From NCBI GenBank assembly GCA_963422465.1, contig OY730172.1:2728001-2792000 (forward strand): a DNA stretch of 64,000 nucleotides, given 5' to 3'. The DNA is from Lichina pygmaea. Lineage: Eukaryota > Ascomycota > Lichinomycetes > Lichinales > Lichinaceae. A model generated the notes under the pieces. The model saw only the letters and a list, made by a program, of their open reading frames with translations, searched no databases and had not been told where the DNA came from. Each line of letters starts with the position of its first letter. Position 1 is the first letter of the stretch. Positions 22,448 through 32,939 of the stretch are shown piece by piece. The position numbers and the translations under genes are program-made.

Positions 22448-23721
22448 ATGCGTGTGACAGACCCAGTTCCAACAAGCGCAATCCTTCTAATACACACACC
22501 CACACAAACAAGCACTCTGAGAATCCGTGACAGCCATCTTTCTTTCTTGCAATATACTCGTGGCACATCATCATGGTTTTCCATGACGCCCGTGTTCCAC
22601 TACACCAACTGCGATTACAGTATGAGAGAAACCCCCCCCCTTCTTTTTCTGTTCTCTCTGCTTGCGGATCACCGCCTGAAAAGGTGCAAAGAGCAAAGGG
22701 ATCTCTCCCCCTCCTCTCTGTCCTTGTCGTGCTTGTCGTGCTCGTCGTGCCGGTCATGCTCGTCGTGCTCGTCGTGCTAGTCATGCTGGTAAGTAATCAC
22801 AGGATACTTGATCGCAGAGGGACGCGTCTGACCGTGATGACAACAGAGAAGATGGCCGATCAGCTCAGTTGCTAACATAGGGTGCTTGATGGCAGTAGGG
22901 TCGTGGCCGATTATGCTGCTGATCGACAAAGTTGTCTGAACATCTTTGTTACTGAACTCCTCTGTGACTGAACCCCTCGGTGACATGCTACTGAGCACAT
23001 CAGTCACAGCACTGAGCCCCCTCAGGTGCTGAACACTGTGTTTCACAAGACCGATGCGGAAAAAAAGTCCCCATCGCTTTTCAAGGACTGGAAGTCTGCG
23101 CAGCTGATGCCCGTCCGATCACGGATCACGCCGCTCTTGTCTTTTCCAGATTGGGATCCCCCAAGTCTCGTGCTGTGAAGGACGTCATGATCTTCTGGGT
23201 CCCTGGCAGTGCCTGGCCTGCTTGGAAAGTGTGAATGTCCGAGGTGGGTGGTGGATGTACAATAATGTTAGTGTGCGGTAGGACTGTCAGCAGTCTACAG
23301 TAATTACTGAGTCAATTACTTTTTTCATACCAGTACGGTGGGTACAGTCTTTTCTGGGCCTGTTAGATGGGAGTGTCTGGCTTCGGTGTGCGATCAAACG
23401 TTGCTTGTACTGCGCTATCATTGTGTTTGTCAATCAGCTTGTATTGTATTCCTTACACAAAGGTGTACCCAGGTGGTGTGGTTATCTGGTGGAGTATTAT
23501 GCAACGGTCCCCCCCGTCCGGTCGTCCTTCAGTGATATCGTGGCATTTTCATGTGCAAGCGTGCGCGAACGTACCCGCGGATGAGTGTACGGCTGAGGAT
23601 CCTCGGGTTCTGAGGGAAGGCTGCAATGGGCACATGAGTGATGACGGGAGGTGTTTTGTCCGACGCACGCCGCTGGTAGGGCCCTTGTCCCGTGTGCGGT
23701 GATAGTCGGACAGCATCCCCA
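22154..23721. other. Intergenic region
   Basis: Holds a (TC)n run at about 22411-22443, a GTCGTGCTC 9-base repeat near 22730-22790, and T-rich or CT-rich tracts. Frames here are short or low-complexity. No gene recognised. Confidence 0.55.
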
Positions 23722-24365
23722 TCATTTCTTCGATTCTTTGGCGCTAGATGATGACCCGGTGCCGGTCTTTCGCGTGTCGGCTGAGACAGGAGGGTTAGCA
23801 AACGATGCAGATGTCATGGCAGAGTGAATACAGCACAGGAGTGGCAACCAGGACGTGTGTCCGAGGGAAGGCCCATCTCGACGCTGTTCGCGCGGGGTCT
23901 TGGTGGGCCTGGTGCCGAAAGTCTCTCGCAAGCAAACTCGAAGACACAAGGAAACCTAGTCGTACCCTGTTCTTGCTTCGCGCGCATGATGGCGGCCTGT
24001 TGCTCCTTGGTACGCTGCTGCTCGGTGCCGGATAGCTAGACGCAGGACAGTAGGAAGGCCGGCAGGTCAGCCGCCAGCTTTGCACGAGTCGAGCGGAGCA
24101 TATTCCCCCCGACCGCTTCCTGGCCGCCTCTTGGACCGCCTCCAACGTACCGTGTTCTTGTTCTTCTGCTTGAGTGGATCTTAGCACCTTCTCTCCGCCG
24201 CCTCGAGGTCCGGAAAACATTGACCCGACGCTCGTCGGCACGTTGTGGTAGTCGTCGTCATCGTCATCGTCGTCGTCACCATCATCGGCCGCTTCAACTC
24301 ACCTGAGACGCCTGGGACTTGAGATTCTTCTCACGAGCCTTTTCTCGCTGATTTCCGCGCGCCAT
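23722..24365 (-). CDS. SERF (4F5) family protein
   Basis: Small, highly charged protein of the SERF family; animal members modify amyloid assembly and bind RNA. Exons: 24303-24365, 24151-24165, 23966-24035, 23722-23780; 68 residues. MARGNQREKAREKNLKSQAS is the hallmark start. The second exon is only 15 bases and encodes KNKNT; it is needed to join SQ to LSGTEQQRTKEQQAAIMRAK, the fungal pattern. All phases match (0, 0, 1). A Ser/Lys tail closes the protein. A reading that skips the small exon also stays in frame, losing five residues. Confidence 0.88.
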
Positions 24366-24879
24366 GTGGTTTGGGTAACGGGGTGCGCTCCCTCGAGGAC
24401 GGTCGGCCGGGTCTGTCTGACAAGGGCTACGCAGTCGAGGCGTGTAGTGGCGTGGTAGGAGGGTTTCTCGACGATGTGGTTGAGTTGTAGCGACTGGTGA
24501 TGAGACCACGAAGATGAACGTTACATATACGCCGTGTCACTTGCTTGTTTGGGGTAGGAAAAGAAGAGCGACGAGGGAGAATCGGGCCGAGGAAAGAGCG
24601 TTGGCGGTGAGTGAATGACAGCTGCGTTCGATCGCCGGTCGTGCTGCGACTCTAGTTGCGCGCAGGCGCAGTCGTGGTCGTACTGGCTGTATGATTAGGC
24701 TTGAGAGGCTTAATTTATAGCCGCCAAAGAGCCTAGATCGTTGGTGCACCCACCGCTAGAGATACGAGTACCTTCAGGCTCCTCAAGCCCATCAGCTGAC
24801 CGACGGTACCCATGCCAAGGGGGGGCACTCCGTACCCCCCCTTGGCACTACGAGTGGTACGTTACGTACCGGTAAGAGA
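24366..24879. other. Intergenic region with a mini-hairpin
   Basis: Upstream of the SERF gene. Around 24808-24848 a short inverted repeat pairs GTGCCAAGGGGGGG-like and TGCCAAGGGGGGG-like arms (TACCCATGCCAAGG at the left), resembling the termini of the 38.5-kb element. Otherwise nothing recognised. Confidence 0.5.
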
Positions 24880-25629
24880 TACCGTACCCGATCACATGAC
24901 GGTCGATATCAGATAACGAGCAGCTAAGGGGCCCCCTTGATGAAATTTTGTATAAGTCCACTATCCTTGGTTGGAATCATCTCAAATTTTTATACTGGGT
25001 GGAGAATCATATAGAGAAGAGATATCGAGCAATAGAGCTCTAGTATACAAAGCGTGATTGCTTTCTCAGGACTCAATCATGTTAATTAGTTCTGGGGCCT
25101 CCTAATCTTCCCACCTGTCATCTACATCATCAACATCAGAAGAAGACTGTTTTGACTGGTGAATGAGTCTTTCTTGCAGTTGTTACAGCCTTCTGATCTT
25201 TTTCCTCCTTCTCTGCCTGCTTCTACAAGGTGCTGTGTTCTGCACTTGAAACAAGACTTCCCAACAATACGCTCTGCAAGATCTTAGACAGTCTGGGGAG
25301 TCATAGACTATTCCTGGATGCTAAGGGCACCAACACACTCCACTAGCTTTACTTCCTGGGGTCTTCTGCTGATGTCAATGATGAAGATGACCGGTGGGAA
25401 GACAAGGAGGTCGCAAGGACTAAGTAATAAAGTTGAGTTCTGAGAAAACAGTCACTCTTTGTATACTAGAGCTCTATTACTCGATATCTCTTCTCTATAT
25501 GATTCTCTACCCAATATAAAAATTTGAGATGATTCCAACCAAGGATAGTGGACTTATACAAGATTTCATCAAGGGGGCCCCTCAACTGCTCGCTATCTGA
25601 TATCGACCGTCATGTGATCGGGTACGGTA
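24880..25629. mobile_element. Foldback DNA element with 190-bp terminal inverted repeats
   Basis: Left arm 24880-25069 and right arm 25440-25629 are near-perfect inverted copies of equal length (shared words include TACCCGATCACATGACGGTC, AGTCCACTATCCTTGGTTGG and AGAGCTCTAGTATACAAAG). The 370-base centre has no intact gene. On the minus strand about 50 codons are open (near 25110-25285) with two CxxC pairs (CFKC, CNNC), possibly the zinc-binding tail of a lost transposase. The outermost bases are TA on both sides, so the target duplication may be TA and the true element 24882-25627. Non-autonomous; arms differ at roughly ten positions, so it is fairly young. Confidence 0.88.
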
Positions 25630-25827
25630 CCTCATCTTATGACTAAGCCGCCTCCACCACTTCCACGCCATTGATTGATTGAATTCCTACGCCATTCTAG
25701 CACTAGTGTATCTAGGCTACGCTGGGTCAACTATAGAATCAGGCTAGGAAAACTCAACTGAGTAAAAAACCTCTCCCTGCAGCGCCTCAGGCAGCGCTAT
25801 CCCCTCGAGTAATCTGTAGAACGTGGG

Positions 25828-25845
25828 GGGGGGGGGGGGGGGGGT
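25828..25845. repeat. Poly-G run at the LINE 3' end
   Basis: About 17 G residues on the + strand just beyond the stop of the LINE reading frame (on the minus strand it is a C run). Confidence 0.8.
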
Positions 25846-25851
25846 GGCTGG

Positions 25852-26583
25852 TTAGCAACCAGTATCCAGCTGCTCCTGGGCCCAGGAGAACTGGGGGAGA
25901 ACTCCGTGGCGTAGGATCCACGAGGTGAGGGCGGCGGCGGGCCGCGGGCGCGAGATCATCACCTGGTAGTCAGTAGTAGCAGTCGCAGTATAGAGACTGC
26001 GGCGTACTCGCTGCAGGCGTGGGCACTCCAGGACTACATGCTTGGCAGTCTCCCACTGCGCTCCGCAGCAACAAGCCGGCGTCGGGAAGCCGGGGACTTG
26101 TCGTCTGCAGAGGAAGGCTGCCAACCCAATCTTACCTGTGCGCATCTGCGTTAAGATGCTGCTTTGGGCCTTGGATAGGCCGGCGCGAAGCCGGAGAGAC
26201 GCCCGGTACGGCATCTTGTCCGGCTTCCAGTTGTCTCCCCCTGCAGGATCTGGGTCCAGCAGCTGGACCTGAGGTGGGGGCCCGCCGTGGAGCTCATGCC
26301 ATCGCTCCCAGCACCATTGCTCCGATAGCAAACGGGCCTGCCAGACTGTTCGTGGGGGGGTGCCTGGGACTTCCACGCCATATACTACAGTGGGGGTCCG
26401 TAAGTGTTAGAAAAAGTCCTCTCATAACTTTAGCAGTAGTTTTCTTACCACCCACCGTTTCACAGGAAACCATGAAGCAATGCCAAAAGTCACAAGAAAG
26501 TTTTTTCTAACACTTACGGACCCCCACTGTAGCACCAGTTCGAGGGGCTTAGCACCCTCATCATCGTTCTTCGCAGTTTATTC
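25852..26583 (-). mobile_element. LINE (non-LTR retrotransposon) 3' fragment, split by a MITE
   Basis: Minus-strand frame 25852-26376 encodes the C-terminal end of a LINE ORF2: LRAGLSKAQSSILTQMRTGK, then a Cys/His knuckle (CCCGAQWETAKHVVLECP) that follows the reverse transcriptase in many fungal LINEs. The frame resumes on the far side of the MITE at 26388-26529; with the MITE and one TA removed, it reads AKPLELVLVYGVEVPGTPPR without interruption. Further upstream it meets a stop (about 26576-26578). The rest of the element, including the reverse transcriptase core, is missing, so this is a 5'-truncated dead copy. Confidence 0.82.
26388..26529. mobile_element. 142-bp MITE nested in the LINE fragment
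   Basis: Terminal inverted repeats of about 28 bases beginning CAGTGGGGGTCCGTAAGTGT at both ends, flanked by TA duplications (26386-26387, 26530-26531). CAGTG ends and TA target are typical of the pogo/Fot1 branch of Tc1/mariner. It inserted after the LINE copy. Confidence 0.93.
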
Positions 26584-26862
26584 CAATCCTCGAGTCTGTC
26601 ATCCCTCACACCGTTCACAAGTCCACAGATACCACTGCACAAACAACATACAAGACAAAGAATCTCCTTGTTCTAGTAAGACCAAAAGATACTGACGGGG
26701 GTGGGGATTGTAAGCGTTGTCTGCCGATGCTCAGATACCTTTGCCCCCTAACTCCACCGTACCACCGCCAAGGCGAGAAGACCCCAGAAAGCATCTGCAC
26801 ACACACCTCGATCCCTCTGCCCAACGGACGCAATCGTCGCCGTTGGACGTGACTCTTCGGCC

Positions 26863-28855
26863 TCATCGGTACTCTAGTCTTCGAAGCACGGTTCCGCTGA
26901 TGCAGGACGTCTCGGGCGTTTGTGCGGGCGACTGTGCCAGCGCGCTCTTGATTCTCTGCAGGTGCTCTGGCACGAACTCGTAGACCCTCTGGACGAGGCT
27001 GTACATCTTCCACTTGGGGTCTCCGTCTTTATGCGTGAGATGGTCGCCGTCGATGTCATGACCACAAGTAGAAGCGAGTTGGAGTTGAGCCTCGAACTAT
27101 CCTCGCGAGTGACCGAAAATCCTCGCATAACTGATCGTCGTGTGGGATTGACGATGTCAAGATCTTGCCGCCAAGCTCTCTCCCTCGAAAGTCACCGGGA
27201 TAGCTGGACGATGGCGTCCATGGCGACCACGTACACATCAATAGCGGAAATTATAGATCTTTTCGGACCATTGTCGCCCTCGTGGCTGACCTGTGAGCAC
27301 CAAGTTTCTGTGCGTCCTTGTGATGAGGGTAGAAATCTGTGCGCTGCAGTCACGTCTGGCATTGGAGACGGTCCAGCAAAGGCGTGCATCTAGCGTCTGG
27401 ATCGTCTCGTCTTCACTTCCTCTCTGGGATGCCCCTGAACGTCCTCACCACCAGCATGGAGATGCTCAGCGCAAGGGATGAGTTGAGGGGTGAGATCTTA
27501 CTCGATCTATGTTCTCGATCCTGTTCCGAAGCGCATCCGATGCTCGCAGAAGCAACCGCTCTGAAAGTGCGAGTGCTCCGGACCGCGATACTGGGCCCTA
27601 CAAGCATAGACTGAATCCGGGATGTTTGGCGGGGCTGGTTCCATCACGATGCCAGCGGACGCAAGCACTCTCATATTCAAGACTGTAGAGAGGTGGCTTG
27701 TCACCTTCTTTGACTGCTCGAGATACGACGCCGCTCTTTATCCGGATTGTTCCAGGCTCATGTTGGGATTGGGTTCGAACTCTCCGCTGGGCCACCGGTC
27801 TTCCAGAATCCAATGCTCGACGAGGTTGCCTTTGGGGCGCTCGATCGGACTCTTGGCATCGAGATCATTGGTACGGCCGGGCACGGCGCGCTCGAGACGA
27901 TCCCCTGTCTTGCTCCCAGTCGCCGCCGAGGCTCGCAGCCGCTTCTGAGCATGCTGACGCTGCCGCGGTAGAGGTTTAGCTCCCGGTCGCCACATTCGGT
28001 TGCAAAAACGCCGTGAGGAGGCGCTGCTTGCCGATGGGGATGGGAAGACGCAGTCCGAGTCAGGGCCAGCATTACGCATTGGCCGACCTGGGCCTCTGCG
28101 CAGGATTGGGACTGTCGGGACGGACTGTGGCCGCTTCTCGACGCCTTGAGCGCGTCTCGCTACCGCCAGCGAGAAGCTGCTCGGAGGTCCAGATGTCGAA
28201 TGCTCACTCTGGCTGACTTGCGACCCGACTCGACGAAGAACGATGTCGACTACTTGTAAGGATCGCGGGTGCTGGTGGCCACCAGATCCGACCAGCAAAA
28301 TCCGCACTTGTCCATCGCTGCGCAAACACCGAACGTCCATTGACGGTGTCGGAGGTGCCAACGCACATGCACGCCCCTAGCCTTTTGCGTGTGCGAGAAC
28401 AGTTCCTTGGCTTCGATCGATTCCCCGCCATTCTTGATATGCACGAGTACATTTATACTTCTGCGCCGAATGCGGTGGTCGAGCGTTTCCTGCGTTGGCG
28501 CAAGGTATGAAACAAGGCCTGGGCTGAGATGCGCCAAGGGCCAATCGGCCGATGCGCTCGTCGCTTTCGTCCAACAAAGGCGGCTCCGTCCCCGCTTGTT
28601 GCCGCAACCAAATGCGTCACCGCCCGGAAGGGTTCGAACTTCCTCCACGGAAACAGTGCAATACATCGCGTTGCGTTGCGTCTGAAACGTGTCGCACGCT
28701 CTCGTCTCTAGTCGGCTGTGGACGGACGTTGGCGCCGGTCGATTGGCGGGCAAGTTACCCGAAGAACCACCACCGCCGCCGCCGCCGCCGGCTCTGTCCC
28801 ACGACTGCCAGTCGCGTCTTTGCGCGTCGAAATCGGGGCTGGCGATTCTATTCAC
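26863..28855 (-). CDS. Unrecognised multi-exon gene candidate
   Basis: Several protein-like minus-strand segments suggest a real gene whose exons I cannot fully join. The last exon ends with TGA at 26863-26865 and reads from a TAG acceptor near 27099: KDGDPKWKMYSLVQRVYEF then VPEHLQRIKSALAQ. Upstream segments include DETIQTLDARLCWTVSNARR ending at a GTCAGC donor near 27290, and KGNLVEHWILEDRWPSGEF near 27770-27830. A possible start is ATG 28855 (MNRIASPDFDAQRRDW), followed by a Gly run. I know no matching family. It could also be a decayed gene, since the segments lie in different frames. The DUF7598-like gene starts divergently 477 bases away. Confidence 0.35.
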
Positions 28856-29332
28856 CGGTGAAATAGAATCCTTCTTGTCTCTACCTACGTCGCAGACGTA
28901 GGGCCTTTATTGTCTCGTTCTTGTTTGCTCTGCGCGTCAATGGAACCCCTGCCGGTACAAAGGATGGACCATCCCCGTCCTTCTACCCCCTCTGTCCTTT
29001 CTGTTCAACTCTGGTCGTTCTATTGAGCCCTCGCTGTGTCGAGCGCATATCTCACCTCTGGAAGGTCAAGAGATACCTTCAATTCCATTTTCTTCTCTTC
29101 CTTCACGACTCCACCTTCGTTCACAGCCTTTTGATATCGCGCCGACTGGCTTCGGCGCTCTTGCCCCACTTGCTATCGTCACCCAGCCCAGATATTCACC
29201 TTCGCGAGCGAGTGGTCTCTGTCAAAGCGTCACCGTCGCCTTTTAATTTTGGTACGCGTTGTCTAGATCCAGCCCGTGGATCCTGTTCTGACTCTCTCCG
29301 CGCCTTGACATATCAAAGACTCCCCAGTCGTC

Positions 29333-30237
29333 ATGGCGGTCTCTTCAAAGTCTCTGGCAGGTCCAGGTTACGTGATCCTCAACATCATGCGGGCCATGAA
29401 CATCATCGCCCTCGTCATGGTCATCGTGGCGAGCTGGGTGATGCTGGTCAAGACGTTCGTCGTGTCCAAGGTGAGCCGTCTAGACTCCCGGAGCCACCGT
29501 CGGCCGCTGACGAGCGCCAGTTCTTCTTCTTTGATGCAGTCAGCCACCTCGTTACGTCGCTAGTGGGAGGTAAGGTCGACTCTCTCCCCCACCTGCGAGC
29601 CATGGCAGCTCACGTGTGGCAGTGTTCCTCATCACGTCGGAAATACAACTCTTCAAAGGGTACTTTGCGAGGAACTGGCCCCTGCTGGCTCCGGACTCGG
29701 GCTTGGTGACGCTGGGGTCCGCCATGGTCGTCCTCGGGGTGTCGATCCTCGGCAACCTCAACAAGGAGGCCACGAGCCAAGAGTCCCTCGGTACCGCCTT
29801 CTGGCGCATCGTCATCTCGGCTGGCATCTTGGTTGCGCTGCTGGGTCTCCTGAACATCGTCGCCGTGAGTGCTCCGTTCTCCCCTCCACACCGCAACCGT
29901 GTCCGCCGTGTCGCTGACCGGCATCAAGAGCTTCATATTCCGGGACCGAGCCAGCGGCATCAGCTCGCGCCAGGTGCGGTCCAAGGGAGCCGTCGCGGTC
30001 AAGTCTCCGACGGTGCTGTCGTCCTCGGGCAGTCTGCACCGTTCCTACACCCAGCGGTCGATGGCGGAACGACAAGCATCGGTCCGCTCGAACCGGAGCA
30101 CGTCCGGCCAGAGGTTCCCCGTCATCTCTCGACCGCTGAACTTCAACGAGCAGTTCAGGGAGTACGTGCAGCCGCCGTCGGAGGCCCACAAGCCCGCCGA
30201 GACGCACCATCAGAATCCTTACTGGACCGACGTGTGA
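29333..30237 (+). CDS. Fungal four-TM membrane protein (DUF7598-like)
   Basis: Exons: 29333-29470, 29521-29569, 29623-29864, 29929-30237; 245 residues. Four hydrophobic segments: about residues 15-38 (NIMRAMNIIALVMVIVASWV), 47-70 (FFFFDAVSHLVTSLV onward), 90-110 (GLVTLGSAMVVLGVSILG) and 123-145 (IVISAGILVALLGLLNIVA). The motifs GYFARNWPLL and LGNLNKEATSQ are hallmarks of this fungus-only family as I remember it. A basic cytosolic tail (RQVRSKGAVA) is Ser/Arg-rich. Function unknown; probably plasma or internal membrane. Intron phases all agree. Confidence 0.85.
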
Positions 30238-30426
30238 CTGTGCTCTCGTGAAGGGCCAAGTCGTCCCGGACGAATAATCACGATAAATTTCCATGCCCTT
30301 CATCACTCTTGATTTTCATCGTATCTCTGCCCCTCGTGGTCTCTCTGTTGCATGCGTGGATGGCATTTGCATGGCGTACGACCTAGGTGCATGTCACTCT
30401 TTTGGCGTTTTCCTGAGCGATTTTGA

Positions 30427-30449
30427 CCCCCCCCCCCCCCCCCCCCCCC
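30427..30449. repeat. Poly-C run
   Basis: About 22 C residues on the + strand, downstream of the DUF7598-like gene and between convergent genes. Confidence 0.9.
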
Positions 30450-30735
30450 ACTTCCCTCCCATACAATCCACTAAATTCACCGAGCAAATACTTCTAGCAC
30501 ACATGTTGCCAGGTCTCCACCTTAGACCATGGCCAAAAGCCAGGGCTACAGTAGTGTTCATCCATCCAGCCGGTTGTTCGGCTAGTACCGTGTGTATTGG
30601 CCACTTTTACTTCACCGAGGAATACTTCACCGAGGGTCGGACACTTGCACCGGGAAATACTGTGACATGGTCTGACATCTCCACCTCATACGTATATCTA
30701 CGTAGTTCGTTCGTTTGATAGGAAAAAAAAAAAGA

Positions 30736-30795
30736 GGCAAGGCAAGGCAAGGCAAGGCAAGGCAAGGCAAGGCAAGGCAAGGCAAGGCAAGGCAA
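30736..30795. repeat. GGCAA pentanucleotide tandem array
   Basis: Twelve exact GGCAA units, preceded by an A run, about 45 bases past the stop codon of the membrane protein gene on the minus strand, so probably in its 3' untranslated region. Confidence 0.97.
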
Positions 30796-30839
30796 AAGGC
30801 GAGGGAGTGGGAAGAATATGTAGAGGATCGAACGGCGGT

Positions 30840-32158
30840 TCATGCTGGTGCCGCGTCTTGGTCTGGGAAGAGAGGTGTAGATGTCTCTGGCGCTAGATCT
30901 AGTGGGCCGGGTGCTGGTGCTGATGCTGATGCTGGTGCTGGAGTCGAGACTGCCACCGGCGTCGAGGAAGGAGGGGGTGAACGCGTCGTTCTCGAACCCG
31001 GGCTGGTCGCACGAGGAGTGGCTCGTCCACCGTCGACCCCTGGGTGGATGTCGCCGAGAGAACTGCCCACGATCAGAGCCTCCACGTATCGCTCGGCCTC
31101 GAGACTCACGGCGGTCATATCCATGCGGGCCTCGACGTTGCGGATGGCCTGTCGCACGTGCGCGTCTCCCTCGACGATGCTCGCCACGAGGTGGTCCTTG
31201 ACGTCGCGGTAACCGCCGACGACGTCCCTGAGCCGGGCGTCGTTGGCGACGGCGGCCCTGGTGACGCCCAAGGCGTGCAGTTTGCGGTGGGCGGCGTCGA
31301 CGAGCTCGGTGCTCTGCCGTAGACGGTCCTCGAGCGAGAGGGGCTTGACAAAGGCACGGTTCGTCGACGACAGATACAGCATCCACCCCAACACGGCGTC
31401 GGCGGTGGCGACGGAGACGCCTCGGTACGAGAGCAGCCGCCAGTGGAAGAAATCAATCTCGTCGAGCCGCGTCGTCGAGGCGTTGGACCGGACGTCGTAG
31501 CTCGCGCGCAGGTACAGCTCGACCGCGGCCAGGGCGCTGCCTGCGATCGTCGCCTGGGTGCGCCACACGCCCGCCTCGGCACCGAAGAGCAGGGACGACG
31601 TGAGCAGGCCCAGCAGACCGATGTGCATGAGATGCGGCCCGAGGACGGACGGGAGCGCGTAGTAGAGGTACGACTTTGGATCGTCCGTGTTGCAAAAGAC
31701 GCAGTCGACGACGGTGTCCGGGCCGAAAGCGAGGTACTGCAGGCGGAAGTCGAGGGACGCGAACTTGGACCTGAGGGTCTCGTCGCGCAGCGTCAACGGC
31801 TGGCCGGTCGTGGACGCGAGCCGGTTGAAGAGGACGTCCGTGGGTATCTGCAAGCGCGAACCGGTCGCCTTGAACACATTGGACGGCTGCAGGGGCACGA
31901 GCGACGAGAGCAGCGCGAGGAAGGCCGCGGCGAAGAGGATGTTCAGCGCATGTCGGACGCCACTGGGCACGGGCCGAACGTGGACGTGTTCAGCCCTCGC
32001 GGACGACCGGATCGAGCGGTAGTAGCCTACCAGCCTGGGCAGCAGGATCGGGCCAAAGGTGAAGAGCACCGTCTGGATGCTGTATTGTAAAGGGCTTAGT
32101 CGTGGGCGCGCGCGGGCGGGGGCATGCGAAGCAGCGCTTACGTCGTCCACGAAACCAT
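30840..32158 (-). CDS. Fungal multi-pass membrane protein, uncharacterised
   Basis: Exons 32142-32158 and 30840-32079; 418 residues. The short first exon encodes MVSWTT, joining TIQTVLFTFGPILLPRLVGY, the usual start of this fungus-only family. Hydrophobic segments lie at about 6-25, 48-68 (ALNILFAAAFLALLSSLVPL), 150-175 (GPHLMHIGLLGLLTSSLLFG) and 180-200. The conserved middle FRLQYLAFGPDTVVDCVFCN plus DDPKSYLYYALPS holds a CxxC pair and may be a small metal or disulfide site. The C-terminal 90 residues are Pro/Ala/Ser-rich, partly from a GCTGGT-type DNA repeat (about 30908-30945). Function unknown; I would not assign one. Confidence 0.85.
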
Positions 32159-32433
32159 CGCGCCTGATGCCGCCACCGGTAGGCAGCTGTCATCGGCGAG
32201 GATGACTAGGCCACGCGACTCGATGCATTCCTGGGACGCGTCGCTCACTCGGCGCTGTGTGTCCTGCAGCGGATATCCACTTGGTCGACCCAGGTGCCGC
32301 AATGCCTGGTGCACGTGATGACGTGTGATGTACCGTACCGTATATCAGTACGTAACGTACCGGTACGCCTCGGGTACGGTACCGTAGTCATGTGACCACC
32401 AAACTTCCAGCTTAGTCAGCACCCCTCCAATCT

Positions 32434-32802
32434 TCATCTTCCAGCCGCAGACACAATCCTACAGATCCCAAGCACACCGCGTCTGCAAGCAAGCAACATA
32501 GCCAACGCCTTGGAAGCCATAGCAATCTTGCATTCACGAATTACATCTACATCCTGATCTACATCTCCCATGTTCCAAGAATCTACCGTATCCACTGCAT
32601 CCTCATACCAGCCCACACATCCTGCAGGCACATTTCGAAGCCTTTCTGACCAAGCACGTTCTTCTTGCTCCACCGTGGTCACAAAGGTCAAAGTCATGCC
32701 GAGACCGAACCGGATCCAAGATCCCCTCCCTCCCCTCTCTCCTGTAACAAGGCGGTGGCGGACGGGAGCTCTTCTCAGATCGTGTTGCAGCGTCCGATTC
32801 AA
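32434..32802 (-). CDS. Weak open frame between two genes
   Basis: 122 codons open on the minus strand; the C-terminal half (VDTVDSWNMGDVDQDVDVI and ASKALAMLLACRRGVLGI) looks more protein-like than neighbouring frames, the N-terminal half does not. It lies head-to-tail 138 bases below the GET1 stop. No family recognised; could be chance. Confidence 0.2.
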   Translation of the reverse strand: MNRTLQHDLRRAPVRHRLVTGERGGRGSWIRFGLGMTLTFVTTVEQEERAWSERLRNVPAGCVGWYEDAVDTVDSWNMGDVDQDVDVIRECKIAMASKALAMLLACRRGVLGICRIVSAAGR

Positions 32803-32939
32803 CTCGCTCCTTGGGCGAGTGTCGTGAAGACGTTTGCGTCAAAATACTGAGATATATCTATCCTTCGGAAAGCTGCTAGCCCCTGTGAGATGGCCGGGGG
32901 AGTCGCTGTGGCTCGTACACGTAGTCGTCAAATCTCATG

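Noticed and set aside
22320-22784. 154-codon minus frame with Thr-Ser repeats
   Set aside because: Produced by the (TC)n run and the GTCGTGCTC repeat; low complexity only.
27770-27790. tRNA B-box-like GGTTCGAACTC
   Set aside because: No A box at the right distance and no acceptor stem pairing. Similar words at 28625 and 47195 also lack a cloverleaf.
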